Assembly: GCA_021776235.1 (NCBI GenBank) | Contig: JAJFGG010000142.1 | Span: 33,112-97,111 of the forward strand | Length of the DNA stretch: 64,000 nt | Origin: Alphaproteobacteria bacterium | GTDB lineage: Bacteria; Pseudomonadota; Alphaproteobacteria; GCA-2731375 | Direction of reading: 5' to 3' | Shown: one piece after another, positions 42,622 through 51,517 of the stretch | Numbering within the stretch: the first letter of the stretch is position 1 | Layout: the number at the start of each line of letters is the position of its first letter | Made by a program: the position numbers and the translations under genes | The notes under the pieces: generated by a model | What the model saw: only the letters and a program-made list of their open reading frames with translations | Database searches by the model: none | Told to the model about the DNA's origin: nothing

Positions 42622-43782
42622 ATGATGCATGAAGCCACCGCTTATGGCGCGGATACCCTACCGCCCGGGATACGTTCGCGCTTCGTGGCCGGCGTGAATG
42701 GTCTGAACGTGCATGTGCTGGAGGCAGGCTTCGAGGACGCCGGGCGGCCCTGCGTTCTGCTGCTGCATGGCTTTCCGGAACTTGCCTACAGCTGGCGGAA
42801 AATCATGCTGCCCCTGGCCGCCGCCGGATTTCATGTTGTCGCGCCCGACCAACGGGGCTATGGCCACACCACGGGCTGGGACGGTGCATACGATGGCGAT
42901 CTGGGCTCGTTCCGGATGTTGAATCTGGCCAGGGACGCTCTGGGCCTGGTCGCGGCCCTTGGCCACCGCTCGGTGGCAGCCGTGATCGGGCATGATTTCG
43001 GCTCGCCCGTGGCGGCACATTGCGCCCTGATCCGGCCGGATGTATTCCGCTCGGTGGTTTTGATGAGCGCGCCTTTTGCCGGGCCGCCGCCGCTGCCCTT
43101 CGATACCGCCAACCGGCCCGAAGACGTTGCCATTCAGGCACCGGATGTTCACGCCGCCTTGGCGGCGCTGCCGCGTCCGCGCAAGCATTATCAATGGTAT
43201 TATTCAACCCGCGAGGCGGATAATGATATGCGTCTTTGCCCCCAGGGCATCCACAATTTCCTGCGCGCCTACTATCATTGCAAAAGCGCGGACTGGGACA
43301 GGAACAAACCCTTTCCCTTGCGCGCCTGGTCGGCCGGTGAACTGGAGAAAATGCCGACCTATTACATAATGGATCAGGGCCAGAACATGGCCGAAGTGGT
43401 GGCCGCGGAAATGCCCTCCGCGCCGGAGATCGCGGCCTGCGCCTGGCTGACCGAGGATGAATTGTCGGTCTACGCCGGAGAGTTCGACCGCACCGGTTTC
43501 CAGGGCGGTTTGCAATGGTACCGCTGCCGCACGCAACATAGTTCCAGCAGCGATCTTGAAATATTCTCGGGCCGTCGCATAGATGTGCCGTCGTGTTTCA
43601 TTGCCGGGGCGGCGGACTGGGGCGTATATCAATCACCTGGCAGCCTGGCGGCCATGCAGAACAGTGCCTGCAGCCAAATGCAGGGCGTCCATCTGTTGCG
43701 CGGTGCCGGCCATTGGGTGCAGCAGGAGCAGCCGCAGGCGGTGGCCGCACTATTGTTGCAATTCCTGCAAGAGTTTACCTGA
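42622..43782 (+). CDS. Alpha/beta hydrolase, epoxide-hydrolase-like
   Basis: A 386-residue hydrolase. It has the oxyanion segment VLLLHGFPELAYSWRKIM (HGFPE is the epoxide hydrolase form of HGXP), VAPDQRGYGHTT, and the nucleophile region AVIGHDFGSPVAAHCAL, where an aspartate (GHDFG) replaces the serine, as in epoxide hydrolases and dehalogenases. The C-terminal histidine is in LRGAGHWVQQEQPQAV. A cap domain of about 120 residues separates the halves. The start is an ATG pair at 42622/42625 behind GGGGAG. The nucleophilic Asp makes an epoxide or haloalkane substrate more likely than an ester. Confidence 0.87.
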   Translation: MMHEATAYGADTLPPGIRSRFVAGVNGLNVHVLEAGFEDAGRPCVLLLHGFPELAYSWRKIMLPLAAAGFHVVAPDQRGYGHTTGWDGAYDGDLGSFRMLNLARDALGLVAALGHRSVAAVIGHDFGSPVAAHCALIRPDVFRSVVLMSAPFAGPPPLPFDTANRPEDVAIQAPDVHAALAALPRPRKHYQWYYSTREADNDMRLCPQGIHNFLRAYYHCKSADWDRNKPFPLRAWSAGELEKMPTYYIMDQGQNMAEVVAAEMPSAPEIAACAWLTEDELSVYAGEFDRTGFQGGLQWYRCRTQHSSSSDLEIFSGRRIDVPSCFIAGAADWGVYQSPGSLAAMQNSACSQMQGVHLLRGAGHWVQQEQPQAVAALLLQFLQEFT

Positions 43783-43833
43783 CAAAAGGGAGCAAGGAAT
43801 GGCGGTTCAGATGCCGGCCGGAAACATAATTCA

Positions 43834-45249
43834 ATGAAAGATGCCGCATATCCCACGACACTGCCGGCACAAATTCATGCTCTGGTGCCGCGCGGCAACG
43901 GCCACTGTTTTGTGGTTTATGGCGATAGCTGTTCGGGTCTTCCGGGCGCGCCCCATGAAAGCACCTTTGCCGGCATCAACGCCGTCGTATCACGGTTCTC
44001 GCCCAGGCCGGATTTCATTGTTTTTCCGGGCGACGAAATCGCCGGTCTGACGAGCTCCGAGTCCGAGTTGAAGGAACAATGGCGCTACTGGCTTGACGTT
44101 GAAATGGCCTGGTTGGACCGGCTGGCGACACCCCTGTTTCAGACCACTTCGAACCATACGACCTACAGCGCTATGAGCGAGCAGGTCTTTGCTGAAATGT
44201 TGCCGCACCTGCCGCGCAATGGTCCGCCAGGGCAGGAGGGATTATCCTATTTCGTGCGCCGCGATGATCTCCTGCTGGTGTTCGTAAATACCGTATGGTC
44301 CGGCCTTGGGGGCGAGGGTCATGTGGAGACGGAATGGCTAAATGCGACGCTGCAGCGGCACCGCGATGCTCGCTATAAACTTGTCGTTGGGCATCATCCG
44401 GTATTCCCGGTCAACGGCTTTGCCGGTGCGTATCAGCGCGAAATCGGGCCGGAGCATGCAGGTGAATTCTGGCAAATTCTAGTGAAGCATGACGTGTTCG
44501 CTTACCTGTGCAGCCATATTCTTGCTTTTGATGTGCAGGTGCATGACGGCGTGCTGCAAATATTGACGGCTGGTGCAGGCACGGCCTATCGGATGCCAGA
44601 GGATATCGAATATCTCCATTGTGTTCAGGCAGCCCTGGACGCAGAAGGGTTGCGCTATCAGGTTCGCGACCCGGAGGGGCAGGTGAGGGAGCGCCTCTCA
44701 TGGCCATTGAAATTGCCGTCTTGTACCCATTGGCAATCATTGCTGCTGGGCGAGCAGGCCGCACCCGATCAGGGTGCGTTGGCAGCCGACGGCGATGGCA
44801 CGGCGTTGCTTGCCTGGCATTTTACCGGGCGTGCGGGCGGCGATATTGGCGGTCAGGCGCAGACGCTGATATCCGCCTGGTCGGAGGGCAATGACCTGGC
44901 GTCATTCTGGATCGGTCTGAGCGGCAAGACGCAGCGCCTGACAATCATTATGTGCCCCGAGCCAGGGCGAAGTCCGCATTATTGGTTTGGTCCGTGCTTT
45001 GCCCCGGGTGTTCCTTTCGAATGCCAGGTTCTGTTTCATTTCGGCATGGGGCCGGGCGGTGTAATGTGGCGTGAAAACGATGGGACACCGTGGTCATCGC
45101 TGAACGCGGCCTCGGCCTGGGGTGCGGAACGATTGAGAGGGCCGGACCGATGGGCCATTGGGTTCGGCAAGGACGGAGCCATGGATTGCCCGTTCCAAGG
45201 GCAAAACTTGAAAGTTGCAATCCTGACGTCCCGGGACAAACAGGTTTGA
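43834..45249 (+). CDS. Calcineurin-like metallophosphoesterase with an added C-terminal domain
   Basis: A 471-residue protein. The first roughly 270 residues carry metallophosphoesterase blocks in order: FVVYGDSCSG, FIVFPGDEIAG, TSNHTTYS (NH block), VVGHHPVFPVNG and CSHILAFD. They differ from the textbook DxH / GDxxD / GNHE / GHxH forms. The first block has Cys where His is usual, and GNHE is SNHT. The final 180 residues form a beta-rich domain (LLAWHFTGRAGGD, FWIGLSGKTQRLTIIM) of unknown family. No signal peptide is visible. It starts 51 nt after the alpha/beta hydrolase on the same strand. Purple-acid-phosphatase-like activity is a guess. Confidence 0.75.
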   Translation: MKDAAYPTTLPAQIHALVPRGNGHCFVVYGDSCSGLPGAPHESTFAGINAVVSRFSPRPDFIVFPGDEIAGLTSSESELKEQWRYWLDVEMAWLDRLATPLFQTTSNHTTYSAMSEQVFAEMLPHLPRNGPPGQEGLSYFVRRDDLLLVFVNTVWSGLGGEGHVETEWLNATLQRHRDARYKLVVGHHPVFPVNGFAGAYQREIGPEHAGEFWQILVKHDVFAYLCSHILAFDVQVHDGVLQILTAGAGTAYRMPEDIEYLHCVQAALDAEGLRYQVRDPEGQVRERLSWPLKLPSCTHWQSLLLGEQAAPDQGALAADGDGTALLAWHFTGRAGGDIGGQAQTLISAWSEGNDLASFWIGLSGKTQRLTIIMCPEPGRSPHYWFGPCFAPGVPFECQVLFHFGMGPGGVMWRENDGTPWSSLNAASAWGAERLRGPDRWAIGFGKDGAMDCPFQGQNLKVAILTSRDKQV

Positions 45250-45325
45250 CCGTAGCGATTGGCGGGTGGCGAATATTGCCTTCGACGTCAAATCCGAAAA
45301 AGGCCTTCAACAAGGGAGTACTGCA

Positions 45326-46261
45326 ATGCCTAAAGGCGAGCGATCCGAACAACCACCGATCTGGTTTGCCGGCGGGACCGATGGGACACCGGCCGGACAG
45401 CGATTGGCGGCCTTGCTGGCCCGGCCCGGCATTCTTGGGGTGCCGGGCGCCCATGACGGGCTGTCAGGGCTATTGGCGCGGCAGGCGGGTTTTGAATGCC
45501 TGTATGTCTCGGGCGCGGCCCTGACGGCAGGGATGGGGTTGCCCGATCTCGGTGTCATGACCATGGAAGAGCTGTGCGGCGCCACCAGGACATTGGCCAG
45601 GGCCACCGACCTGCCGCTGATCGTTGATGGCGACACGGGCTATGGCGAGGCCCTGAACGTCATGCGTCTGGTCCGCGAACTGGAGGACGCGGGCGCCGCC
45701 GCCGTGCAGATCGAGGATCAGGTGCTGCCCAAAAAATGCGGCCATCTGAACGACAAACAACTGGCCACGGCGGAGGACGCGGCCCGCAAGATTGCCGCCG
45801 CCGCCGCCGCCCGGCGGCATTTATTGGTGGTGGCGCGTACGGATGCCGCCGCCGAAAGCCTGGATGAGGCGATCCGCCGGGCCAATCTGTATGTGGCGGC
45901 CGGGGCGGACATCATCTTCCCCGATGCCCTGATCTCGGACGAGGATTTCCAGCGTTTTACCGCCGCCGTCAGGGTCCCGGTGCTGGCCAATATGACCGAA
46001 TTCGGCCGCACCCCGCAACGGACGGCGGCGCAGTTGCAGGCGCTGGGCTGCAAGATCGTGATCTGGCCGGCATCGTCTTTGCGGGTCGCGGCATACGCCG
46101 TCGCAGATCTGTATGCCGAACTGGCCGACAAGGGCAGCGCCCAGGGCAGATTGACGCAAATGCAGACCCGGGCGGAACTGTACGACAGCATCCGCTATCA
46201 CGAATTCGAGGCCCTGGACGACAGCATCGCCCAGAGCGTGGTGCCGGAAAGTCCCGATTAA
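45326..46261 (+). CDS. Isocitrate lyase/PEP mutase superfamily enzyme
   Basis: A 311-residue ICL/PEP-mutase barrel. PGAHDGLSGLLARQAGFECLYVSGAALTAGMGLPDLG is followed by VDGDTGYGEALNVMR (metal-binding DxDTGYG), VQIEDQVLPKKCGHL (the KKCGH catalytic-loop motif with Cys), and VARTDA. This combination fits the methylisocitrate lyase / 2,3-dimethylmalate lyase / oxaloacetate decarboxylase branch, which cleaves a C-C bond to give pyruvate or oxaloacetate-type products. AAGGGAG 9 nt upstream supports the ATG at 45326 rather than the longer frame. Neighbours give no clear pathway. The LeuCD pair 18 kb away could make a suitable substrate. Confidence 0.88.
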   Translation: MPKGERSEQPPIWFAGGTDGTPAGQRLAALLARPGILGVPGAHDGLSGLLARQAGFECLYVSGAALTAGMGLPDLGVMTMEELCGATRTLARATDLPLIVDGDTGYGEALNVMRLVRELEDAGAAAVQIEDQVLPKKCGHLNDKQLATAEDAARKIAAAAAARRHLLVVARTDAAAESLDEAIRRANLYVAAGADIIFPDALISDEDFQRFTAAVRVPVLANMTEFGRTPQRTAAQLQALGCKIVIWPASSLRVAAYAVADLYAELADKGSAQGRLTQMQTRAELYDSIRYHEFEALDDSIAQSVVPESPD

Positions 46262-46278
46262 AATCAAGGACCGTTGCG

Positions 46279-47505
46279 TCAGGGTCGCCGGCCGGTCAGA
46301 AGATTGAGTCCCAGGGCGAGCAGCAGCATGCCGCCGCCGATGCCGAACAACACGGTGTAGTCGCCATCCAGATCAAACAAATAGGACAGACCATAGGCGC
46401 CCGCCGCCTGGCCCACGGCAAAGGCGATGGTGGCTAGCCGCCAGCCGCCGGTTTGGCCGGCCGGGTCATGGGTCAGCAGTTCCCGCAAGCGGCCCAGCAC
46501 CAGGGTCGTGCTGGCGGGAACAAAGGCGCCCATGATCAGGCTGGATAGGACCAGGACCATTGTCTGATCCGTAAAAAACAGCGCCCCGACGAAAATTGCC
46601 TGCAGGACATAACCCAGTCGCAGGGCCCTTAAGAAACCAACCCGGTCAGCCAGATAGCCCACCGTGACCGGCCCGATCACTGCCCCCAGGCCGAACAACA
46701 CCCAATAGCGGGCCCCGACTGCCAGGCTCTGTTCCAGGCCCTGGGCGACGAATGCCACCAAAAATACCATATGCGGCACCAGACCAAAGGCGTTCAGGCC
46801 ATATTCCAGATAAAGCGACTTCAGAGGCAGGCTGGCAACGGGGCATGCGTTTTTGGCCGGTTGACTGTCCGGGACGGCGGCCGGCCAGCCGTACCAGGAC
46901 AGGGCCGTCAGCAGCACCGCCAGGGCGCCCAGAGATATCCAGGTCTCCATCAGGCCCAGATCCAGGGTAATGGGGACCAGGGTGCCGGAGATGGCGATGC
47001 CAAGGGCAACGCCGGTGAAGATTACGCCGCCCGCGAGGCCCAGCCGGTGAGCGGGAACAAAGGGCAGGACGGTGGGCGCCGCCAGAACCATCAGGACACC
47101 GCCTGACAAGCCGGCGGCAAAGCGCCAGACGGCAAACCAGGCAAACGACCAGGGGGAGCTGCAGGCAAAAAAGGTCAGGCTGGCCAACAGCATGCCTGCG
47201 CGCAACGCGAACCGGGTCGAAGTCCGCGCCGCCACGGTGCGGGCCAGCAGCGCGCCGGCCAGGTAACCCGCCAGATTGGCCGCGCCCAAATAGGCCGCGT
47301 GACCGGCTGAAAACCAGCCTTCCGTGATCAGCGCGGGCATGAGGGGCGTATAGGCGAAGCGGGCCAGACCGATCCCCACCAGCAAGGCGCATAGGGCCGA
47401 AAATGTGCCGCGCCAATGGCCCGGCCCGGATTCTCGCCCGGTATCCTGTCTGGTATGCTGCCCGGTTCCGGAGCCAACGCCGGCTTCTGATCCTATTTTG
47501 TCCAT
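46279..47505 (-). CDS. YbfB/YjiJ-type MFS transporter
   Basis: A 408-residue major facilitator of 12 membrane segments. It begins with a polar tail and FSALCALLVGIGLARFAYTPLMPALI, the motif of the YbfB/YjiJ family (PF06779), with AAYLGAANLAGYLAGALLA as span 2. The ATG at 47505 gives a short tail; the frame is open to 47541. It converges on the isocitrate-lyase-family gene (17 bases between stops) and is divergent from the GT87 gene. Members are uncharacterised exporters or importers of small organic acids or amino acids. Confidence 0.87.
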   Translation of the reverse strand: MDKIGSEAGVGSGTGQHTRQDTGRESGPGHWRGTFSALCALLVGIGLARFAYTPLMPALITEGWFSAGHAAYLGAANLAGYLAGALLARTVAARTSTRFALRAGMLLASLTFFACSSPWSFAWFAVWRFAAGLSGGVLMVLAAPTVLPFVPAHRLGLAGGVIFTGVALGIAISGTLVPITLDLGLMETWISLGALAVLLTALSWYGWPAAVPDSQPAKNACPVASLPLKSLYLEYGLNAFGLVPHMVFLVAFVAQGLEQSLAVGARYWVLFGLGAVIGPVTVGYLADRVGFLRALRLGYVLQAIFVGALFFTDQTMVLVLSSLIMGAFVPASTTLVLGRLRELLTHDPAGQTGGWRLATIAFAVGQAAGAYGLSYLFDLDGDYTVLFGIGGGMLLLALGLNLLTGRRP

Positions 47506-47615
47506 GATGTTGATCCAAGGACACCCTGCGCATAGCCGCAAGGGTCAAAAATTTCAGCTATGATAGCAAATAAGGCTGTGGGCGTGGTGAAAGAGCGGGC
47601 GGAACAGGCGGCGCA

Positions 47616-48833
47616 ATGGGAAAGGCACTGATAATCACGTCGATCGCGGGCGCAATGCTCTATGGCTGTGTTTTCGCCGTCTGGCAGCATGATTGGGATT
47701 TATCCGATCCTTTGCTGTTCATGCTGGCATTTCCGAGCGGCAAGGATTTTATCAATCTGTATGCCGCCGGGCAGATTTATTCCCAATCGATGAGTATTGA
47801 TAATGTTTTTGATTCAGCGAGTTATTCATTATTTTTAACAAAATTATTTAATATTGAAGTACCCTTGTACCACTACGTCTGGTCCTATCCACCGACCATG
47901 TTCCTGCCGGCGCGGCTGTTTACTGGAATGTCCTATCTGCCGGCGCTGGGTCTGTGGAGTATCGCCACCATGGCGATTTATCTGGGCGGCCTGCGATTGG
48001 CCGGATTGCGCGGCTGGTGGCTGGCGGCCGGCCTATTGACGCCGGCGGCGGCGGTGAACTTGTTTTTTGGCCAGTATGGCTTCCTGCTGGCCGGGCTTTT
48101 GATTGGCGGTCTGTCGCAGGTTGACCGGCGGCCGCTGTTGGCGGGCCTGCTACTGGGTTTGGCAACCCTGAAACCGCAACTGGGTTTGTTACTGCCGATC
48201 CTGTTATTGGCGCAAAGGCAGTGGTACGCCATGGCCGTGGCCGGCGCGGTCGCGATGTTGCTGATTGGCATCAGCATCACCTTGGATGGCATTTCTGCCT
48301 GGCGGCAATATTTTGAGCTCGTATTGCCTGTACAGCGGATGTTTCTGGAAACCGGCAGCGGTTTTTTCATGCTGTTGACAGTCACCCCCTTCATGGCCGG
48401 AAAAGTCATGGGACTGCCAATCCCGTTGGCCTACCTGTTGCAATTGGCCGTAACCCTGGTTTGCGCCCTGGGCGTCTATGGTATTGGCCGGCGGGGGCCG
48501 CCTCTGCCGGCGATGGTCTTCACCCTTGCCGCCGGTTTTCTGGCCACGCCCTATGCCATGGCCTATGATCTGGTGATCCTGGCCGGGGCCAGCCTGTTGT
48601 TGCTGTCGGCCCAGCCAAACTGGTTCGGGACCAGGCCCCGGGCTATGGCGTGTGCCTTGCTCTGGCTGCTGCCCCTGTTATGGCCGATCCTGGGCGTGAA
48701 CCTGTATTTCATGCCCTTGCTGCCATTGGCCATCGCCCTGTTCGCGTGGCAGGTCTGGTCCCTATCATCGCAAGGTGGTGCTATTCCGACGCCATCAGGA
48801 AATCGAAATCCGCGCCCTGGTCCGCCTGCATGA
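47616..48833 (+). CDS. GT87 (DUF2029) family polyprenyl-phosphate-dependent membrane glycosyltransferase
   Basis: A 405-residue membrane protein with about 9-11 spans. DUF2029 marks are FPSGKDFINLYAAGQIYSQ, with the catalytic-type Asp before the first extracytoplasmic loop, then YHYVWSYPPTMFLPARLF and ATLKPQLGLLLPILLLAQRQW. GT87 enzymes transfer a mannose-type sugar from a polyprenyl phosphate in the periplasm. The stretch 47790-47870 uses AT-rich codons (TTA, AAA, ATT, AAT) unlike the rest of the gene. The last 53 bases overlap the opposite-strand IlvD gene. No other glycan genes are nearby. Confidence 0.83.
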   Translation: MGKALIITSIAGAMLYGCVFAVWQHDWDLSDPLLFMLAFPSGKDFINLYAAGQIYSQSMSIDNVFDSASYSLFLTKLFNIEVPLYHYVWSYPPTMFLPARLFTGMSYLPALGLWSIATMAIYLGGLRLAGLRGWWLAAGLLTPAAAVNLFFGQYGFLLAGLLIGGLSQVDRRPLLAGLLLGLATLKPQLGLLLPILLLAQRQWYAMAVAGAVAMLLIGISITLDGISAWRQYFELVLPVQRMFLETGSGFFMLLTVTPFMAGKVMGLPIPLAYLLQLAVTLVCALGVYGIGRRGPPLPAMVFTLAAGFLATPYAMAYDLVILAGASLLLLSAQPNWFGTRPRAMACALLWLLPLLWPILGVNLYFMPLLPLAIALFAWQVWSLSSQGGAIPTPSGNRNPRPGPPA

Positions 48834-50499
48834 CGTGATCGGCGTAGAGCTTGCCATAGCCGCGGCCGGGCCTGGCGGGCCGGGCAGGGGTGGTTTGTCG
48901 CCGCCGCTTAAGCTCTTCATCATCAACAAGTAAATCCAACGTGTTATTGGCAACACTTAATCTGATTTCATCACCATTCTGAACCAATCCAATGGCCCCG
49001 CCGATGGCTGCTTCCGGGGTTACGTGCAGGACGATGGTGCCAAATGCGGTGCCGCTCATACGGCAATCGGAGATGCGGATCATGTCCTTGACGCCGCGCT
49101 GGGCCAGTTTCTTGGGTATGGGAATATAGCCGGCCTCCGGCATCCCGGCCGGGCTTTTCGGGCCGGCATTCTGCAACACCAGGATATCATCCGCCTTCAC
49201 ATCCAGATCGTCGCCATCGATGCGGTCGGCCAGATCCTCCAATGATGTGAAGACCACCGCCCGGCCCGTGGCTTCAAACAGCTTTGGATCGGCTGCGGAA
49301 CGTTTCAATATGGCCCCGCCGGGGGCCATGTTGCCGAACAAGGCGACCAGGCCGCCGACGGCCTCGAACGGCGCCTCGCGGGTGCGGATTGTGGCCCTGT
49401 CCACGTAGGCCGGCGCGGCGGCCAGGCGGTCGCCCAGGGTTTCGCCGGTTACCGATTGGCACTCCAAATGCAGCAGCGGCGCCAATTCGCGCAAGAGGGC
49501 GCCCATGCCGCCCGCGGTATGGAAATCCTCCATATAACCTTCGCCCGTGGGCTTCAGATTGATCAGCACCGGCGTGCTGTCGCTCAATTCGTTCAACCGG
49601 CGCAGCGGAATGGAAATGCCGCGACGTCCGGCAATGGCCGTCAGATGCAGGATACCGTTGGTCGAGCCACCCAGGGCGAGCAAAACACGCAGGGCATTCT
49701 CCACGGATTTTTCCGTGATCAGGCGGGCTGGCGTCAGGCCAAGCCGCGCCGTTTCCAGGGCCTGGGCGCCGGTTGCCTCGGCCGCGCGCAGGCGGTCCGC
49801 ATGCACCGCCGGAATGGCGGCGGTGCCGGGCAGGGTCAGGCCCAGGGTCTCGGCGATACAGGCCATGGTGGAGGCGGTGCCCATCACGGCGCAGGTGCCG
49901 ATGGTGGTAGCCAGGTTGCCCTCGATCGCGCTAATCCGGGTTTTGTCGATGCGCGCGGCCCGAAAGTCGGCCCAAAAGCGCCGGCAGTCGGTGCAGGCGC
50001 CCAGGCGTTCACCCTCGTGGCGTCCGGTCATCATGGGCCCGACGACGAGCTGCAGGCTGGGCCGATCAGCCGAGGCCGCGCCCATCAGTTGCGCCGGCAC
50101 GGTCTTGTCGCAGCCGCCCACCAGCACCACCGCATCCATGGGCTGGGCCCGGATCATTTCCTCCGTATCCATTGCCATCAGATTGCGGAACATCAACGAA
50201 GTGGGATTCAGGAAGACTTCGCCCAGGGATATGGTGGGAAAATCAATGGGCAGGCCGCCACGGGCCAGAACCCCGCGTTTGACCGCATCCACCAGTTCCG
50301 GCACCCCGCGATGGCAGTTGTTGTAACCGGAAGCCGTGTTGACGATACCGACTATGGGCCGCTCCAGCATCTCGTCCGAATAGCCCATGGCCTTGGCGAA
50401 CGAGCGCCGCAGATACAGCGAAAAATCCCTGTCGCCATAGTTGGTCAGCCCACGGGCCAGGCCTTTGGGACTGCTAATATCTTCGCCATCAGAGTTCAT
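48781..50499 (-). CDS. IlvD/Edd family dehydratase
   Basis: A 572-residue dehydratase with the Fe-S and metal residues of the family: GYNNCHRG, VVLVGGCDKTVPAQLM, ACTDCRRFWADFR (cysteine cluster ligands), and the late ISDCRMSGTAFGTIVLHVTPEA. The KAMGYSDEMLERPIVGIVNT start and the lack of an IlvD-style C-terminus bring it nearest to the sugar-acid dehydratases (arabinonate/xylonate type) rather than biosynthetic IlvD, but this is uncertain. It makes 2-keto-3-deoxy acids from sugar acids. A GAGGT ribosome site precedes the ATG. It lies 31 nt downstream of a TIGR03084-type gene. Confidence 0.87.
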   Translation of the reverse strand: MNSDGEDISSPKGLARGLTNYGDRDFSLYLRRSFAKAMGYSDEMLERPIVGIVNTASGYNNCHRGVPELVDAVKRGVLARGGLPIDFPTISLGEVFLNPTSLMFRNLMAMDTEEMIRAQPMDAVVLVGGCDKTVPAQLMGAASADRPSLQLVVGPMMTGRHEGERLGACTDCRRFWADFRAARIDKTRISAIEGNLATTIGTCAVMGTASTMACIAETLGLTLPGTAAIPAVHADRLRAAEATGAQALETARLGLTPARLITEKSVENALRVLLALGGSTNGILHLTAIAGRRGISIPLRRLNELSDSTPVLINLKPTGEGYMEDFHTAGGMGALLRELAPLLHLECQSVTGETLGDRLAAAPAYVDRATIRTREAPFEAVGGLVALFGNMAPGGAILKRSAADPKLFEATGRAVVFTSLEDLADRIDGDDLDVKADDILVLQNAGPKSPAGMPEAGYIPIPKKLAQRGVKDMIRISDCRMSGTAFGTIVLHVTPEAAIGGAIGLVQNGDEIRLSVANNTLDLLVDDEELKRRRQTTPARPARPGRGYGKLYADHVMQADQGADFDFLMASE

Positions 50500-50530
50500 A
50501 CCATTGCTACCTCAAGGCCATTCTCAACTC

Positions 50531-51331
50531 TTACCAGCCGCGGGTACCGGACGGCGGCGGGCTTTCCGGGACACCGGCGAAACATTGCGCGATCGCCATC
50601 CATTGCCTGGCGGTTTCGCCGGTGACCTGCAAATCAACCTCGTCAATATTCCGACCCTGAGTGACCACATGGCAGAAATCCAGGGCAGAGCCTTCGATAC
50701 GGTTATCCGGGTCGCCCTGGTTCCAGGTCCAGGTTGCGCCCGATGGCGCCGTCAGGGACACGTGGGGCGCCGGTCCGGGCGGTTCCAGGCCACGGTTCTG
50801 GAAGCTCCAGCCATAGGTGTTCACCCCAAGGGTGGCGATATTGCGAATCCGGTCCGTAGGCACCCGGGGACGGCGCAGCATATCGTAGACATCCTGGCCA
50901 TGGGCCCAGGTCTCCATCAGCCGGGCCGTGGCGGCCGAGCGGACGCTCATATCCGGCCCCACCCATTTCATGCGTGTCTTCGGGTCGGCGTCCGCGAACA
51001 GGTCGCACAACTTGTGCAGGCGGTCATGCCAATGGTGCAGCAGTTCCGGACCCTGGCCAAGCTCCAACCCGGTGTATTCCAGGCCCATTGCTTTCCGGCC
51101 CTCGGCCCGCGCCGCCTTGCGCTGGGCCATCACCGCGCTAAAAGCCTCCGGGTCGGTAAGCGAAAGCGTATTCAGCCAATCGCCGAAGAGCAGGTGCTGC
51201 ATGACGTAATCAACGGTCCAGTCCTTGAACGGCGTTGGCCGCTGCCAATCCGCTTCGGAAAGATTATCCAGCAGCGCATGCAGTTCGTCCCCCTCGGCCC
51301 GTAAATCGGCCGCCAGCTGCACCATGACCAT
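50531..51331 (-). CDS. TIGR03084-type DinB-like metal-binding protein
   Basis: A 266-residue protein of the DinB-like superfamily. It has LRAEGDELHALLDNLSEADWQRPTPFKDWTVDYVMQHLLFGDWL, with the characteristic W-x-R-PTPxxxWTxxxxVxHL pattern, then WVGPDMSVRSAATARLMETWAHGQDVYDML (second metal His). The subgroup TIGR03084 is related to maleylpyruvate isomerase (TIGR03083). Its function is not known. GGAGG precedes the first of two possible ATGs (51331, 51325). It is transcribed divergently from hyuA and lies upstream of the IlvD/Edd gene. The giant open frame that extends upstream is antisense to hyuA. Confidence 0.82.
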   Translation of the reverse strand: MVMVQLAADLRAEGDELHALLDNLSEADWQRPTPFKDWTVDYVMQHLLFGDWLNTLSLTDPEAFSAVMAQRKAARAEGRKAMGLEYTGLELGQGPELLHHWHDRLHKLCDLFADADPKTRMKWVGPDMSVRSAATARLMETWAHGQDVYDMLRRPRVPTDRIRNIATLGVNTYGWSFQNRGLEPPGPAPHVSLTAPSGATWTWNQGDPDNRIEGSALDFCHVVTQGRNIDEVDLQVTGETARQWMAIAQCFAGVPESPPPSGTRGW

Positions 51332-51517
51332 AATCAAGCATCCTCCCTCGTCAGGACCATAGTTTGCGTTATTGCCGCCGCGCTGGCCAGTGGCCATGGT
51401 AAATTTGCTTCGAGCGGCGCCGGACCCGGGGGCGTGGCCATAGCGGCGGCAAGCGGCTCTTCCTGATCCGCCCGTCGCCCTATAGTATGTCTGATGATCT
51501 GTGGCTTGGAGGTTTGC

